Under the pieces are notes generated by a model. It worked only from the letters and a program-made list of their open reading frames with translations, had not been told where the DNA came from and made no database searches. A program made the position numbers and the translations under genes. DNA of 45,000 bases from Prorocentrum cordatum (Eukaryota > Sar > Dinophyceae > Prorocentrales > Prorocentraceae), in NCBI GenBank assembly GCA_963575745.1, contig CAUYUJ010016349.1, forward strand, positions 399,402-444,401, read 5' to 3'. This document shows positions 27,350-38,089 of this stretch, in pieces. Within the stretch, counting starts at the first letter, position 1; every line of letters starts with the position of its first letter.

Positions 27350-27429
27350 GGATCTCCGAAGGTTTGTGGTAATGCCGTTGTCTCTCATTCCAACGGTGAC
27401 GCGCCACATCGCCCCGTCAAACCATTGCG

Positions 27430-27625
27430 GCAAGGTTCCGATGATGATGGTGATGATGATTACGGTGTTGTTGCGGATAATGGCGATGATGTTGATGGTG
27501 ATGATAGTGATGGTGATGATGATGACGAAAATGATGATGCTGTTGGTCGTGGCGATGATGACGGTAATGTTGGTGATTGTGATGGTGATGGTGGTCGTGG
27601 TGGCGATGGTATTAGTGATGATGTT
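27430..27625. repeat. (GAT/GGT)n microsatellite
   Basis: GATGATG and GGTGATG trinucleotide repeats. The Asp-rich frame is an artefact of the repeat. Confidence 0.85.
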
Positions 27626-27843
27626 GGTCGCATTGCGGAAGGGGTCAGCTTGAGGACACGGACGGCCGTGATGAGGGTTCTGAAGGCAGAGCATTTTGTC
27701 TGTTCCAGCAGTTGGGCGATGGTAGTCGTTCTGAGACATTGGGCAATGCTGCAGTCAAGCCAGAGATCATGAATGTAAGCTTGCAATCAAAACGGCCAAT
27801 CGCAAGCGTAGCAGCAGCAGAGGGCCGGCCTGGCTTGCGCAAG

Positions 27844-27894
27844 GCAGTTTCGCTCGACGACTCCGTCGGGCGCTACCTGATCGCGGTGGACAAG
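27844..27894 (+). CDS. AK7: AK7-like exon 4
   Basis: 17 residues, AVSLDDSVGRYLIAVDK. The RYL-(V/I)-AVD segment is a family landmark shortly after the HVxDxA motif. Acceptor GCGCAAG|GCAG, donor GACAAG|GCTAGA (GC type). The spacing from exon 3 equals the remembered animal protein. Confidence 0.72.
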
Positions 27895-28049
27895 GCTAGA
27901 AGGCTAAGAGAACAGTGGGCACCAGGAACGCATGAAATGAAGCAGACTTGGCGCAGCCCATACACCCATCCCAATCCATGACCTCCGCCTTCAGTTCTAG
28001 ACTCTTGATCTACAACCGATGCACCGAACAAGTAATCGCTCTTTGCATG

Positions 28050-28145
28050 TATCTCTCTCTCTCTCTCTCTTCCCCGATTTATCTTTTTCTTCACACACAC
28101 ACATCCTTCTCTCTCTCTCTCTCTCTCTCTCTCCTTCTCTCTGCA
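28050..28145. repeat. (CT)n tract in intron 4
   Basis: CTCTCT runs at 28,050-28,072 and 28,105-28,142 with an ACACAC spacer. Intron 4 (27,895-28,475) holds no other recognisable feature. Confidence 0.8.
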
Positions 28146-28475
28146 GCAGACGCCGCCCCCCCCCGTCCAGTGAAATCTTCGAACCCCTCGGTTCTGGCCC
28201 CCCCCCTTTATAGGACATCAGAGTTGGCTAGAATTTGCGCGCATCCCTGACATTGCTGTACGATGCCGCTGAGGTCCCCGCCAGCTCCGCCCGCCTCTTC
28301 TCCTGCTGCTTATCTTTCAGCTTGCTCTTACTTCCTGCTCCTCCACCGCCCCCTACTCCTCCGCCACTTCCTCTTTTGGACCACGCTCGACCTCCTCCGA
28401 CTCCTTGCTCCACCTCGTCCTCCTGTGCCCACTGCCTGGGCATCTTCTGTCTCCTCCTGCCCCCGCTCCCCGAAG

Positions 28476-28538
28476 GCCCAGCTGACGCAGGCGGAGATCG
28501 TGCAAGGCATCGTCAACCAGATCTCGCACAAGCGAGAG
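28476..28538 (+). CDS. AK7: AK7-like exon 5
   Basis: 21 residues, AQLTQAEIVQGIVNQISHKR plus E. It matches the amphipathic helix (T-x-x-E-I-V-x-x-I) after the AVD motif. Acceptor CCGAAG|GCC after a pyrimidine-rich stretch, donor GAG|GTCCCC. Phase 0. Confidence 0.75.
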
Positions 28539-28620
28539 GTCCCCAGCATCTTTTCGTTTACGAAAACTCTGCGTACACATAATTTTCGATGGGTCCTCGC
28601 GGAGTCCTTAGATCTTGGCT

Positions 28621-28680
28621 TGCGCGCTTCGCGCGCCAGGGAGGTGGGCCCAGCCCCGATCAAAGAAATTCGCGCGAACA
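28621..28680. repeat. Foldback family E, partial copy 2
   Basis: Contains GCGCGCTTCGCGCGCC and then GGGCCCAGCCCCGATCAAAG AAATTCGCGC, matching the loop hairpin and right arm of copy 1 in the same orientation. The left arm is too decayed to pair. Confidence 0.5.
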
Positions 28681-28924
28681 TCCGGAAGCTGATGTATATT
28701 ATGTTTGTAAGTTTGTTTTGTTATACTTAGACAGAACAGTTTGTGAGGCAAACGACGCCGAAGTGATTCGAACACACACTTCAAGTGCATTGCCTCCGCT
28801 GGCCGCTCTTCAGAGAAGCTTTTCAGAGGCCTCCTGGGAGGAGGCGGATCGACGAGGAGAATGGGGAGGAGAAGTCCATGGAGTGGGTCCATTCCTCCTC
28901 TTCCTGCGCCTGCAGTTTCTGCAC

Positions 28925-28960
28925 TTCCTCCTCCTCCTCCTCCTCATCCTCCTCCTGGTT
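28925..28960. repeat. (TCC)n tract before exon 6
   Basis: TCC repeats followed by C/T-rich DNA up to the exon 6 acceptor. They plausibly act as its polypyrimidine tract. Confidence 0.6.
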
Positions 28961-29015
28961 CTCCTCGGCTTTGCCTCCCCTCTGCCTCCTCTCCCGTGGT
29001 GCCTTTGGCGCGAAG

Positions 29016-29057
29016 GTGCCGTTGATGCCAGCGGAGGAAGCGCAGTGCGAGTTCAAG
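29016..29057 (+). CDS. AK7: AK7-like exon 6
   Basis: 14 residues, VPLMPAEEAQCEFK, fitting the K-(V/I)-x-x-(I/M)-P-x-E-x-A segment after the exon 5 helix. Acceptor GCGAAG|GTG mirrors the previous donor GAG|GTC. The end is placed at AAG|GACGCC (GA donor), matching the next exon start GAG. It could extend two codons to 29,063. Confidence 0.6.
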
Positions 29058-29223
29058 GACGCCCGGCCTGCGCCGCTTCTGGGCGGGTGGTCCGTCAGAG
29101 GGGGGGGAGAAACACAGGGAGGATGGAGGAGGCCAGAGGGGGGAGTGAGGAAGAGGAAGAAGAGGAGGAGGGAACATAGTTCATCCAGGATGCGCCAAGA
29201 ACGCTGCAATAACTGCTGCCAGG

Positions 29224-29440
29224 AACTTTGGGTAGCGTATCGGTCCGCCGGTTGTGGCCCATCACGCTTCGGCGCGACACGCTATCCATTTCCAGGTCCC
29301 CAGGCGTGTACGTTCCGAGCATTTCCCAGCCTCCCGCCCCGCGGAGCGAAGCGACAGGCTATCCGCTCGCAAGGGATAGTTTGCCTGTCGCCAGGGCCGC
29401 CACAGCTGCGACACATTACCCCAAAGTTCCTGGCCGCACA
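29224..29440 (+). repeat. Dispersed repeat D, copy 2
   Basis: GCCGGTTGTGGCCC, GGCGCGACACGCTATCC, CAGCCTCCCGCCCCGCGGAG, CGACAGGCTATCCGCTCGC and AAAGTTCCTGGCC in order. Most similar to copy 3 (40,028-40,232). Confidence 0.7.
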
Positions 29441-29569
29441 CCTCCCGTCCCAAATCTTCTCCGCATCAGTCCCTACAAGCCCTTGCGCTTCACTGCGTTA
29501 ATCGTCCCCTTGAAAGACGAACACCTCCTTGGCCCGTCATTCAGGCGAAGGCTCTGTTTTATTGATTTG

Positions 29570-29815
29570 CACTCTTGAAAGAAGTGCCCTGCGTAAACAC
29601 AGTTTTGGAATAGAACCGCCCCCCCATCTGTGCCACTTCCGCATCATATCTCACGCATGGTCTTTGGATTTCAGAAACTCTGGCGGGAGAGCCCCATTTT
29701 GACAAGGAATTGGCCTCCAGATGTGCAGCATCAACCTGTTTCCAAGCTTCTAGTTTTGAAATTCGAGGAGGTCTCAAGCGAGAGCTAAATTTTGAGATGG
29801 GGCCGGTGTCCATCC
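29570..29815 (-). repeat. Inverted, diverged monomers of the 84-bp satellite
   Basis: The minus strand encodes GPISKFSSRLRPPRISKLEA and related text, resembling GGSISKFSSRFSAARFRFKS encoded in the satellite at 44,120-45,000. About three unit lengths, well diverged. Confidence 0.5.
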
Positions 29816-31369
29816 TTGAAGCTGTTCCAGGGTAAATGCGCGTAGCGCCCAGGATTGGCAGGATAATGGTGAGAGGGATAAAGCTAGAGGAGGTGGATGA
29901 TCTGCGGAGTAGAATAGTCTGGGTCTGCGTGCGACATAGCTCCGTTTGGCACCACAGGCTTAGAACGTGGCGATATCTCCATGCTTGGTGGTGTCTAGAG
30001 TTGTGGGGGGTGCGGCTAGTCGCTTGAACCCACGTGAGATACCGATCCGCGGAAATCGCAAGGCGCTCTCCTCATGCGGCGAAAGTTCCACGCACGGGAC
30101 CACACGGGCATGCAGAACCCCCGAGGGGACGAGGAACTGCGAGGAGGAGGAGGAGGCGGAGGAGGAGCGGATCAGGATCACAAGGACGACGACGGACGAG
30201 GAGGCAGGAGCGGCACGATGTAATCCAATGCGTGGGCCCAAAGATGTGAGGAATGAGAGCAGCGAGAATTCGCCTGCCACCCTGTCGTAGATGGCTCCGC
30301 ATGGGCCCCCCATCCTTCAAGACAGGCACGAGTTGGCCCCGAGTTCTGGCGGACTCCAAGCGTCCAAGTGCACCCCCGGCGATGGCTCCAAGGCAGCCCT
30401 GATGAGTCTTGGATGCGCCTTGGATTTTTTTAATGGGCGCATGCGTTCCAGGGTTCTTCCATGGCTCGTCAGGACAGCTGTAGCTTCCTGCTGTGGCCGT
30501 CCTTGGAGCGAAGGTTCTTGTCAGTGCTTGCTTGCATGCTTGCCAGGATTTGGGTGAGCAGTATTAATATGCTTGTCAATATACAAGGTTTGAAGGCTTG
30601 CTTCGGTTTGCTTCAATGCTGGCCAGATATCCTCAACATTTTGAGGACGTAGTCGTAGGAATTTGCGGGAGACCGTGCTATGATGCAAATCGCACTCAGC
30701 AGGGAACCAAAGAGGGCCCCCCCGGGATCTGGGCGCAACGCGAAGTATGATGTGTGTGGATCGTGGAGTCGCCGCGCGTGGAACGGGTCGAGTTTAGGAC
30801 GTGTGCGTGGGGGAAGTGGAGGGCACGCGTTGGAAGGGAATTGTGCAGTGCGAGCATGGTGGGATTCTTTGTCGCGAGGTACCTTGGACGGGGGAAGGGA
30901 CGATAGGACGGCACGGAGCTTGGGCATCGAATGGCAGAAGACGAGACCAAAAGAATCAGTGGAGAGAGCAGTGGAGCTTTGGCGGCCTCGTGGAAGATTG
31001 TTGAGAGGGCAGGGACGGCCTCTCTTCGAAACGTCGAGGATCGAGGTATTTGGAGCGTCCTTGGCCTTGTCTGTGAATCCTGGGACGTCCTCGTCGCCGC
31101 GGCTACCTCCGCCCCGAGGGTCCTGTCAGGTCGCCGCCAGGACAGGTCTAGGGATCGGCCCGGGGTGAAGAACCAGCTCCCCGGATGCGCTCGAGAAGTC
31201 CCGGGGCCAGGGGCCCGGAAAAAACCGTGCCGTCGAAGATTTGGGTCCCCTCCTCCTCTTTCAGAATGCCTCGTGTTGCCCACGGGCCGTCGGCGGTCTT
31301 CGGTTGCCCTCGGTGGTCTTCTGCACGACCTCGGGCGCTTCCTGGGAGCCCAGAGGTGGTTGAGGGGTT

Positions 31370-31545
31370 GTGCTGTGCTATGTTGTGCTGAGTCTGTGCT
31401 GTGCCGTATTGTCTTATGTTGTGTTGTGTGGTGTGGTGTTGTGTGGTGTCATCATGTCTTGTGTTGTGTTGTGTTGTGGTGCGTTTTGTGTTGTGCATTG
31501 TGCGTTGTGTGTTGTGTGTGTTGTGTGTGTCCCCGCCATCCATGC
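31370..31545. repeat. TTGTG-rich simple repeat
   Basis: Repeats of GTGTTGTGTTGTG type. The Cys/Val-rich frames are artefacts. Confidence 0.8.
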
Positions 31546-31679
31546 CCAGATGGTTCACGGCTGCTGGCAACTGCGAGACCCTAAGTGGTCTTTGAGTGTT
31601 CGGGAGGGCCTCGACGCGCGCGCGATTTGCTGTTTCCCGATCTTCTACGCCCTGTCGCCGCGCACAGGGCCGCGACGCC

Positions 31680-31840
31680 AAAAAAGTCTGTGTGTGCGTG
31701 TTTGTGTGTGTGTGTGTGTTCGTGTGTGTATTTGTGTGTGTGTGATGGTGTGTATGTATGTTTGTGTGTGTTGTTTGTTTGTTTGTTTGTTTGTTTGTTT
31801 GTTTGTTTGTGTGTGTGTGTGTGTGTGTGTTCGGTGTTTG

Positions 31841-31900
<60 letters not shown>

Positions 31901-32092
31901 GGGGTGTGGGTGTGGGTGTGGGTGGGTGTGGGTGGGTGGGTGGGTGTGGGTGGGTGGGTGTGAGTGTGGGTGTGGGTGTGGCTGTGGCTGTGGCTGTGGG
32001 TGCGTGTGCGTGCGCGTGTGGGAGAGCGTGTGCGTGTGCGTGTGCGTGCACGTGTGCGTGTGCGTGTGCGTGTGCGTGTGCGTGTGTAGTTT
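31680..32092. repeat. (GT)n / (TTTG)n / (TGCG)n / GGGTGT compound repeat
   Basis: Over 400 bp. TG runs, then TTTG repeats (31,776-31,809), TGCG repeats (31,853-31,899), GGGTGT repeats and GTGTGC repeats. Confidence 0.92.
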
Positions 32093-32379
32093 GTGTGTGG
32101 CGGGGGGTGGAGGAGGGAGGAGGCGGGCTGTGGGGCCTTGGGTCCCGCCCTCTGCCTGAGCAGTCGAGCTAATATGTTGGATGTGTTAGGCTTCTGCTTG
32201 GGCCCCCCTCCGGAAGCACTTCGGGAGTGGTCAGGACGCGCTGTAGAACAGGTGTGTGGGTCGACCCAAGATGAAGAACCTCATGGATTCCGTTTAGATT
32301 TTCTTTTGACGCCATTGTCGGTGTTTCCCGACGTCATGTTTGCTCCATGGCCGCTTCGTGGGCCGTTGTTGGGTCTCCT

Positions 32380-32965
32380 GGGAACCATATTGTGGCGTCT
32401 TTGACACATGTGGGGCCGTTTTGGCACCATCAGGCCATCTTGGCGAGTGTGCATGTCATGTGCAGGCGATTCCGACTGTCGAGGGGCTCTTTTGGCGCGA
32501 TCCGGGTCGCTCTTGCGAGCCATCCAGGGCCTCACTCAGAAGCTTCTGGAAGGTGTTTTGGGGGTCTCTTGGGCCGTCCATTGGGCCCCCTTGATCTTGG
32601 AATGGGTTTGGGGCTTTCGTGGGGACTATTCGCGTGGCTTGAAACCCAGAACGATCATGCTGAAATATACAAGAACCCACCGTAATTTGTCGATTTTTGC
32701 AAATCGTGGATTGTCTTGGGGTCTCCTCAAAGCAATTCTCCCGGGGTCTCCTCAAAGCAAGTCTGGGGCGTCTTGGACGCTTAGGGGATCGTCCTGGTAC
32801 CACCTGGTTGTGGCATGGATGGCGCGCTTGTAAACAATCCGCTGGCGTGTCCGACTATCTTGAGGCCGTTTTTGAGCCATTTGGGCGGCTCTTGGGATTC
32901 ATTCGGGGTTTCTCTCTGGGGCTGTTTCGGGCTCCCAGGGGGTGCTCTCGCAGGGGGTGCTCTTT
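32380..32965 (+). repeat. Degenerate roughly 25-30-bp G/T-rich repeat
   Basis: Recurring GGGCCGTTTTGG, GTCTCTTGGGCCGTC and TTTTGGGGGTCTC-type words. The same texture reappears at 33,910-34,060 and 41,120-41,290 (TTTTGGGGCCTCTTGGGAGC). Very diverged. Confidence 0.45.
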
Positions 32966-33039
32966 TTGCTTGATGAGGAGTCTGTGGCAGGGGCCACGTG
33001 CGTGCCCAGGCTCATACAGACACTGATACAAGATAGGTG

Positions 33040-33570
33040 TGCTTGTGTTGTGCGTTGTGTGTTGTGTGACTGTGTGTGCTGTGTTTGGTGGGTCTATTGT
33101 TTGTTTCCTATTTTGTATGTAAGCTGCATGTGTTCTGTCTGTGTTGTATATGCGTTATGTCTGTGCGTTGTGTGTTGTGTGTTGTGTGTTGTGTGTTTTG
33201 GGGGAGTTGCGTATGTTGTGTGTGCGTGTGTGTTGTGTGCGGTGTGTGTGTGTGTGTGGGTGTGTTGTGTGTTGTGTATTCTGTGTTGTGTAGGCATTCT
33301 GTGTAATGGGTGCGCTCCGTGTGTTGTGTGCGTGTGTTGTGTTAGTGTGGTTTGTGCTTCGTGTGTTTTGTGTGTTGCTCGCTTATGTGTGTCTGTGTGT
33401 CCTGGTTGTCTGTGTGTGTTGTGCGTGTTGTGTTGAGAGTGTAATATCTGTGTGTGTGTGTGTGTGTGTTTTGTGTGTGTGTGTTGTGTGCATGGTGTGT
33501 GTACTGTCCGTTACTTTTGGATTGTGTGTGGTGTTCGTTTGTGTGTGTGGTCTGTGTGTGTTGTACGTCG
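33040..33570. repeat. GTGTTGTG-rich simple repeat
   Basis: About 500 bp of TGTGTTGTGT-type repeat with interruptions. Confidence 0.85.
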
Positions 33571-34299
33571 GGTCTCGTTTTATTCGAGGATGTCTCCGGT
33601 GAAGCTGCCTTTGTTTAAGAATCGTGTGTACGATAATTGACCCCCCTTGTGATCGTGAACGAGGTGTTATGTCAATGTATGTGAAAATTGATGTGTTTTT
33701 GGACCGTGACGTCGCGATCTGAGTGAGGGTGCATCCGATTTGCACATTGTTGAGGATGGCCCAAGCGCAACAGACAGAACGAGAAGCGCACGGCGACAAT
33801 TAATCGCTTCTGACCTCTGCTCCCTCGGAGAGGTGCGCATGACAGTGTGTATGTATATATATATATATACATACACGCAAGGCGACCGGATGATGGGGCC
33901 TGGGGGCGGCCCACATTTCCAAAATTCCCCTCTGGTTTATCGGGGCATCTTGAAGCCCTTTTGGGCCTTCTCGGGCCACTCGTAGAGCTTTCTTGGTTGA
34001 CTTCTGGGCCGTCTTGAGGTGATCTTGGGTGCCTCTTGGGCCGTCTCGGACGCTCTGACGACCAAGAATGCGACTACGCAAAAACCATACCCAAACCATG
34101 GAAATCAGTGCGTCCTGGACCGTCTTGGAGCCGTCTGGGCGCGATTGTGACCCAGCCCTCGCCCATCATGGGCACGTCTTTGCCATCTTGGCAGTCTCCT
34201 CTCGCTGTTTGGATGTCGAAATTGTGCCTTGGGCGCCGCTTGAAAACGAAAACGCCCCGCGAAGGCCCCTACATTCGGCGGCGAGCGAGGGGGGAAGTG

Positions 34300-34440
34300 A
34301 GACGGAGAAGGCCCTCTCGGAAGGCGGCGGGACTTCTCCGAAGCCCCCGCGCCTTCCGAGAAGTGTTCTCCGTCTCCGGGGAAGGCACAGGAAACGTCTC
34401 GGAAGGCCGGGAGCGAGCCTTCCGAGAAGGCCCGCCCCTT
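34300..34440. repeat. Cluster of CTCGGAAGG / CCTTCCGAG inverted repeats
   Basis: GAGACGGAGAA...CTCGGAAGG (34,300-34,325) pairs with CTTCCGAG...TTCTCCGTCTC (34,358-34,383). Further CTCGGAAGG and CCTTCCGAG words at 34,406 and 34,425 form a second hairpin. Confidence 0.6.
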
Positions 34441-34616
34441 CTCGCTTCCCCCCGGCGCTCGCCGCCAGTGGATGGGACCCGGACCCGCTGGGGGGTACCT
34501 TGGCCCTCGTCCCCCCCCTCGGGGCCGCGGCCCCCTCGTGCAGGAGCCAGGGCACGCGTGCCAGCTGAGCCCGCGCGCAAGGCGCCGCTCCCTCTCTCGC
34601 ATCGGACTCTTAGCTT

Positions 34617-34774
34617 TAAGTCGGGCATGTCCCTCTATCGGAAGGATATTCAAGAATGGTACAGACATCGTCAGGAGACGATGTTTGTTTTACTGTGTTT
34701 GTCTATGTTTGAATATTCTTGTATATTTTTCATTCCTTTTCCAATACCCGCCTGTAGGAGGACATGCCCGACCT
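34617..34774 (+). mobile_element. MITE family A, copy c (158 bp)
   Basis: Left end TAAGTCGGGCATGTCCCTCT, right end GTAGGAGGACATGCCCGACC. The interior is AT-rich with ATATTCAAGAATGG and GACGATGTTTGTTTTAC. Confidence 0.78.
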
Positions 34775-35106
34775 GATCTTAGCTGCCTCGAAACGCCCGT
34801 CTTGAGACGCAACACGTGCCTCGCTTAAAACGCCCGTGTCAATACGCTGCGTGCTGGCTCAGCGTATCGGCCCACGCTTTGGCGAACGGATCGCGTCAGA
34901 CCTACCGTGTTCGTGTTCAGTCTACGCGTTGAGCTCCGTATCAATAGGCTGCGTGTCGCGTGTTGCTTATCGAGGCAGCTAGGATCGGACTGCGCATCTC
35001 AAGGGCGGCCAAGCCTGTGCGGCATCGGCCCTCATGCCATCTTCGCCTCTGCCCGCCGATTCCTCGGCGGTCGCCGGGGACTCGGCTTCTGCCAGCCCCC
35101 CGCGAG

Positions 35107-35153
35107 GAGGAGCGGATGCTCGACCTGATCATGAAGCCGTCCGCACCCATGCA
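35107..35153 (+). CDS. AK7: AK7-like exon 7
   Basis: EERMLDLIMKPSAPM plus two bases of a split Gln codon. It matches a family segment with a hydrophobic L-x-L-x-(M/L) strand before the aromatic W motif of exon 8. Acceptor CGCGAG|GAG. Donor after ATGCA, GTCGCG. The preceding in-frame Arg-Glu codons make the start uncertain by up to two codons. Confidence 0.6.
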
Positions 35154-35257
35154 GTCGCGCGGGCGGGGGCGCAAGGCAGAAGAGGGCCGGCGGGGGGCAC
35201 GGGCAGGGGGAGGAGCAGGGGAGGGGCGGGGGCGTGAAGGCCGGGAAGGGGAGGAAC

Positions 35258-35265
35258 GACGGACG

Positions 35266-35335
<70 letters not shown>

Positions 35336-35531
35336 CACACACACGCACACACACGCACACACACACACCCATACCCACAGGGGGATCGTTGGACGGAGGA
35401 CTGGCTATGGGTACAGTTGCGGGTTGTGGGGCCCTGGGGGACGCTCCCGTTCGAACGGGGACCCCCATCGGACAGCCCGCACCCATAGCCCTCTCCGACC
35501 CCGCGGTGTGTGTGTGTGTTGTTCGTTCGTC
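35258..35531. repeat. Long imperfect palindrome with (AAC)n(AC)n
   Basis: Outer arms GACGGACGAACAAC and GTTGTTCGTTCGTC, then (AAC)n and (CA)n on the left against (GT)n on the right. Middle arms are GGCTATGGGT (35,403-35,412) and ACCCATAGCC (35,481-35,490). The centre CCCGTTCGAACGGG (35,447-35,460) is a perfect palindrome. All of it lies in intron 7. Confidence 0.7.
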
Positions 35532-35724
35532 AAGGAAGGGGAGGAGCATGGGAAGGGGCCATGAAGGGCAGGGGGACGGGCAGCTCCTCGCTGATGATGC
35601 CTGCATGCTTCGATGTCAGAGAGCCTGCATGTGCGCCGTTGCAGTGAGCAGGAGTTGTGTTTCTGCATGTTTCGGCGAGCTGGCTTCGCGGGTGTCCATC
35701 TGCCTCGGTTCACCGTGCGGGCAG

Positions 35725-35779
35725 GTCGAAAAAGTTCGACTGGTGGTGCAAGAAGGGCCTTGTGGCCAACATCGAGAAG
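35725..35779 (+). CDS. AK7: AK7-like exon 8
   Basis: Starts with the last base of the split Gln codon, then SKKFDWWCKKGLVANIEK. This matches the family's F-x-W-x-x-x-x-G-(L/F)-V-x-N-I segment. Acceptor GGGCAG|GTCG, donor AAG|GTGCAG. The phase with exon 7 is consistent (2 + 1). Confidence 0.78.
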
Positions 35780-36119
35780 GTGCAGCGTGGGTCAGCAGCT
35801 GACGACGGGCATGCTGCACTGGGGAATGCAGCAAAGGATGGAGAACGAGGGATTGAGTTGTGGGAAGCGACAGGGAGGCCGACAGGGGAGGACCCTCATA
35901 TCCACGATAGGCGAGGCCGACACGGACAGAACGCCGCTGAGCGCAAAGGGGGTCGTGGGGAAAGAACGTCGGCAGTGCCTTCGGCAGGGTGTGAGGTGCA
36001 GTTCTCGCAGGGCAAACTGCACATGTGTGCGTTCCAGGTTCTTGCTTGCTTGATTTCGGGGTGTCTTGTCGTTGCTGTAAGTCGTAAGCTCCTTGGCTGG
36101 CATTTTTGGATTCTCGCAC

Positions 36120-36510
36120 AGTGGGCGCCTGTGGGCGCGCGGGCGCCCCGTGCGCTGGCTGGTAGTTCGGACTCTTGCGCCCAGGGGGGCGCCCCGTGGT
36201 TGCCCCGTGCTCTGGCTGGGCAGTTCCGGGGTTTCGCCACCCGGCGGGCGCTCGTGAGACGCCGCGTGAGCGCCCCGTGCGCTGGCCGGAATGTCCCGAC
36301 TCTCAAAATGGCATCTACAATGCACGCAGATGCAATGACTCGCGCAAGCGTGATCTGCGCACAGTGGGCGACAGCGAAGGCCAGGGGAGGAATGGCCAAC
36401 AGTGAGCATAGTGCCTGGTCTGGTACTAAACCATCCGCACCATCCCGACTCGCGCCCGGTGAGTGCCTGGGGGTGCCCGGGGGGCGCCCTGTGCGCTGGC
36501 CTGCGGTATC
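36120..36510 (+). repeat. Degenerate roughly 60-bp repeat
   Basis: GGCGCCCCGTGCGCTGGCTGG-like words recur near 36,141, 36,188, 36,268 and 36,483, with TTCGGACTCT/TTCCGGGG and CCCGACTC in between. Confidence 0.5.
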
Positions 36511-36874
36511 GGATGCACGCGCAGAGTGTGCTCCATCGCTTGCACTCCCATGGCTATCCCCCGGCATCCTGCAGTTTAGATGTCTAATACAATCGCTGCC
36601 AGGTCTCGTCCCCACCCCACGTCATGTGACCCCTGCCAGCAAATACAGCGTGGGACACGCGGGTTGGTCAAACAAGCGCGTTGTGTAACACTTCCTACCA
36701 GGTAACACCATCTGGGCCACACGCGTGCGTTCTCGCACGCGGTTAAACTCGTCCACAAACCATTGTTTAATTGTTTAGATATTGTTCTTTGAAGAACTAT
36801 GCTTGTGCAAACGCACCTCAACAAGGTCATGTTTGACAGCGTGGACCTCAAAAATCAGTTATTACACTGTGGAT

Positions 36875-37145
36875 GTGCAAGCTGTGTGGTGCACACAAAT
36901 GTGGTTCAATATGCGGGTTTGCAGTTACGGAATGGAAGCGATACGGTGCAAGCTATGTGGTGTAAGCCACGCCTTGCAGGTGTAAGCCATGCGGCGCCGT
37001 CTGCGTGGTGTAAGATAGGTGTTTTGTGCCTTGCGGTGCAATCTATGTGGTGCAAGCTGTGCGGTGCAACCTGTGTGGTGCAAGCTATGTGCCGCAGGCT
37101 ATTTAGGGCAAGCTGATTGTTACAAGCTACGTGATGCAGTCAATG
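36875..37145 (+). repeat. 16-bp GTGGTGCAAGCTATGT repeat
   Basis: About 15 degenerate units of GTGGTGCAAGCTATGT/GCGGTGCAACCTGTGT type. The Cys/Trp-rich frame (AMWCK, SMWCK) is an artefact. Confidence 0.7.
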
Positions 37146-37424
37146 TGGCCGCCAAGTGCACGAGTCGCCCACGAGGCGCCCACGAGCGTCCACAGAGCGG
37201 ATACAGTGGGAACCCATGCCAAGCAACATCCTGCTTGCATCCAGGGTGCCTTGGGTTTCTTGGGTGTCGATGGCTTTGCTGTGGAAGGCGTGACGTTCCC
37301 ACACCAAGAATCGATAGACGTTCTGGAGTCTCAGGGTGTGGTTTCTTGTGGAAAGCTTCTCGTGGTCGAGCTCCTACTGCAGCAGTATCGGTACCCCCTT
37401 GCCCTGCAAGCCTCCAACGGCACG

Positions 37425-37490
37425 AGAAATTCAAAGCTGGAGTTTTCGTCGTTTTCGGCCTCTGGGGGCTTCATTGCCTGGCCGGGGGGA
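37425..37490 (+). repeat. Dispersed repeat C, short relative
   Basis: GGAGTTTTCGTCGTTTTCGG followed by CCTCTGGGGGCTTCATTGCC resembles one end of repeat C. Confidence 0.45.
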
Positions 37491-37739
37491 GAAACATGAT
37501 GCCTGTTGTTGCAGGTTTCCGAGACATGCACCCTGCTGTCCGACAGGAGTTGCTAGGCGCACTTGGTGCCCTCGGTCCCCTCCATCTCTTCGACATGGAA
37601 TCCTGAATACCAGCGGCCCTGCCTCGCGTGGTGCCTCGCGTTTCTTGTGGTCGAGCTCCTACTGCAGGGCGACGCCCCGACCGCTCCCTCGTCCAACCTC
37701 TCCCGCCGTCTGCGAGCGCCGACAAGGGGGGGGGTTCTG

Positions 37740-37870
37740 CGGTCGGGACCTGCTGCCGCTCGCCGTGCCGCGGCGGCGGCCCCGGCACCACGCGCACGCT
37801 GTGCCCTGGCGAGCGGACAGCGTGTCACAGCGCGTCGCTCCGTGCCGCGGGGCGGCTCGGGAGCGTGCCC
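37740..37870 (-). repeat. Dispersed repeat D, copy 5 (inverted, partial)
   Basis: The complement reads CGCCCCGCGGCACGGAGCGA, CACGCTGTCCGCTCGC and GCCGGGGCCGCCGCCGCG, close to copy 3. Confidence 0.55.
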
Positions 37871-38089
37871 ACGGGCGCGCACCAGGCGCCCACGAGCGTG
37901 CCCGCGGGCGCCGCCGCGGCCCGGCCCCGCCCAAGGCGCGCGACTGGCCCGCGAGGCTCGCCCCCAAAGGGCCTCCCACGGCTGGGCGCCTGGGGCGAAG
38001 CCTCGGCTGGCCCGGCCACAGAAGAGCCCTGGGAGCCCCTTGACCAGAAGCTGGAGCACGAGCACGACCAGTCCCTGGCCTCCTCGCCC

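Larger units (their letters stand above)
26213..27843 (+). other. Intron 3 of the AK7-like gene
   Basis: 1.6 kb with GC donor and AAG acceptor. Contains two copies of MITE family C, foldback family E and a (GAT)n tract. No other coding seen. Confidence 0.6.
29058..35106 (+). other. Intron 6 of the AK7-like gene (6.0 kb)
   Basis: Contains dispersed repeat D copy 2, inverted relatives of the 84-bp satellite, GT-rich repeats, degenerate G/T-rich minisatellites, a hairpin cluster and MITE A copy c. The stretch 29,820-31,370 has only chance frames by eye. An acidic frame at 30,130-30,215 was considered and not supported. Confidence 0.55.

Noticed and set aside
28755-28830. Possible minus-strand tRNA or SINE B box (GTTCGAATC)
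   Set aside because: No A box at proper distance and no cloverleaf arms could be found.
30130-30215. Acidic plus-strand segment that might be an exon
   Set aside because: Short GAGGAGGAG-driven text, no family match, and it would not fit the gap between exons 6 and 7 of the AK7-like protein.
31370-33570. Cys/Val-rich frames such as 31,370-31,963 and 32,942-33,436
   Set aside because: Entirely GT and TTGTG simple repeats.
34300-34440. Heat-shock-element-like TTC/GAA alternation
   Set aside because: The spacing is three bases between TTC and GAA rather than two. The words are explained by an inverted repeat inside an intron.
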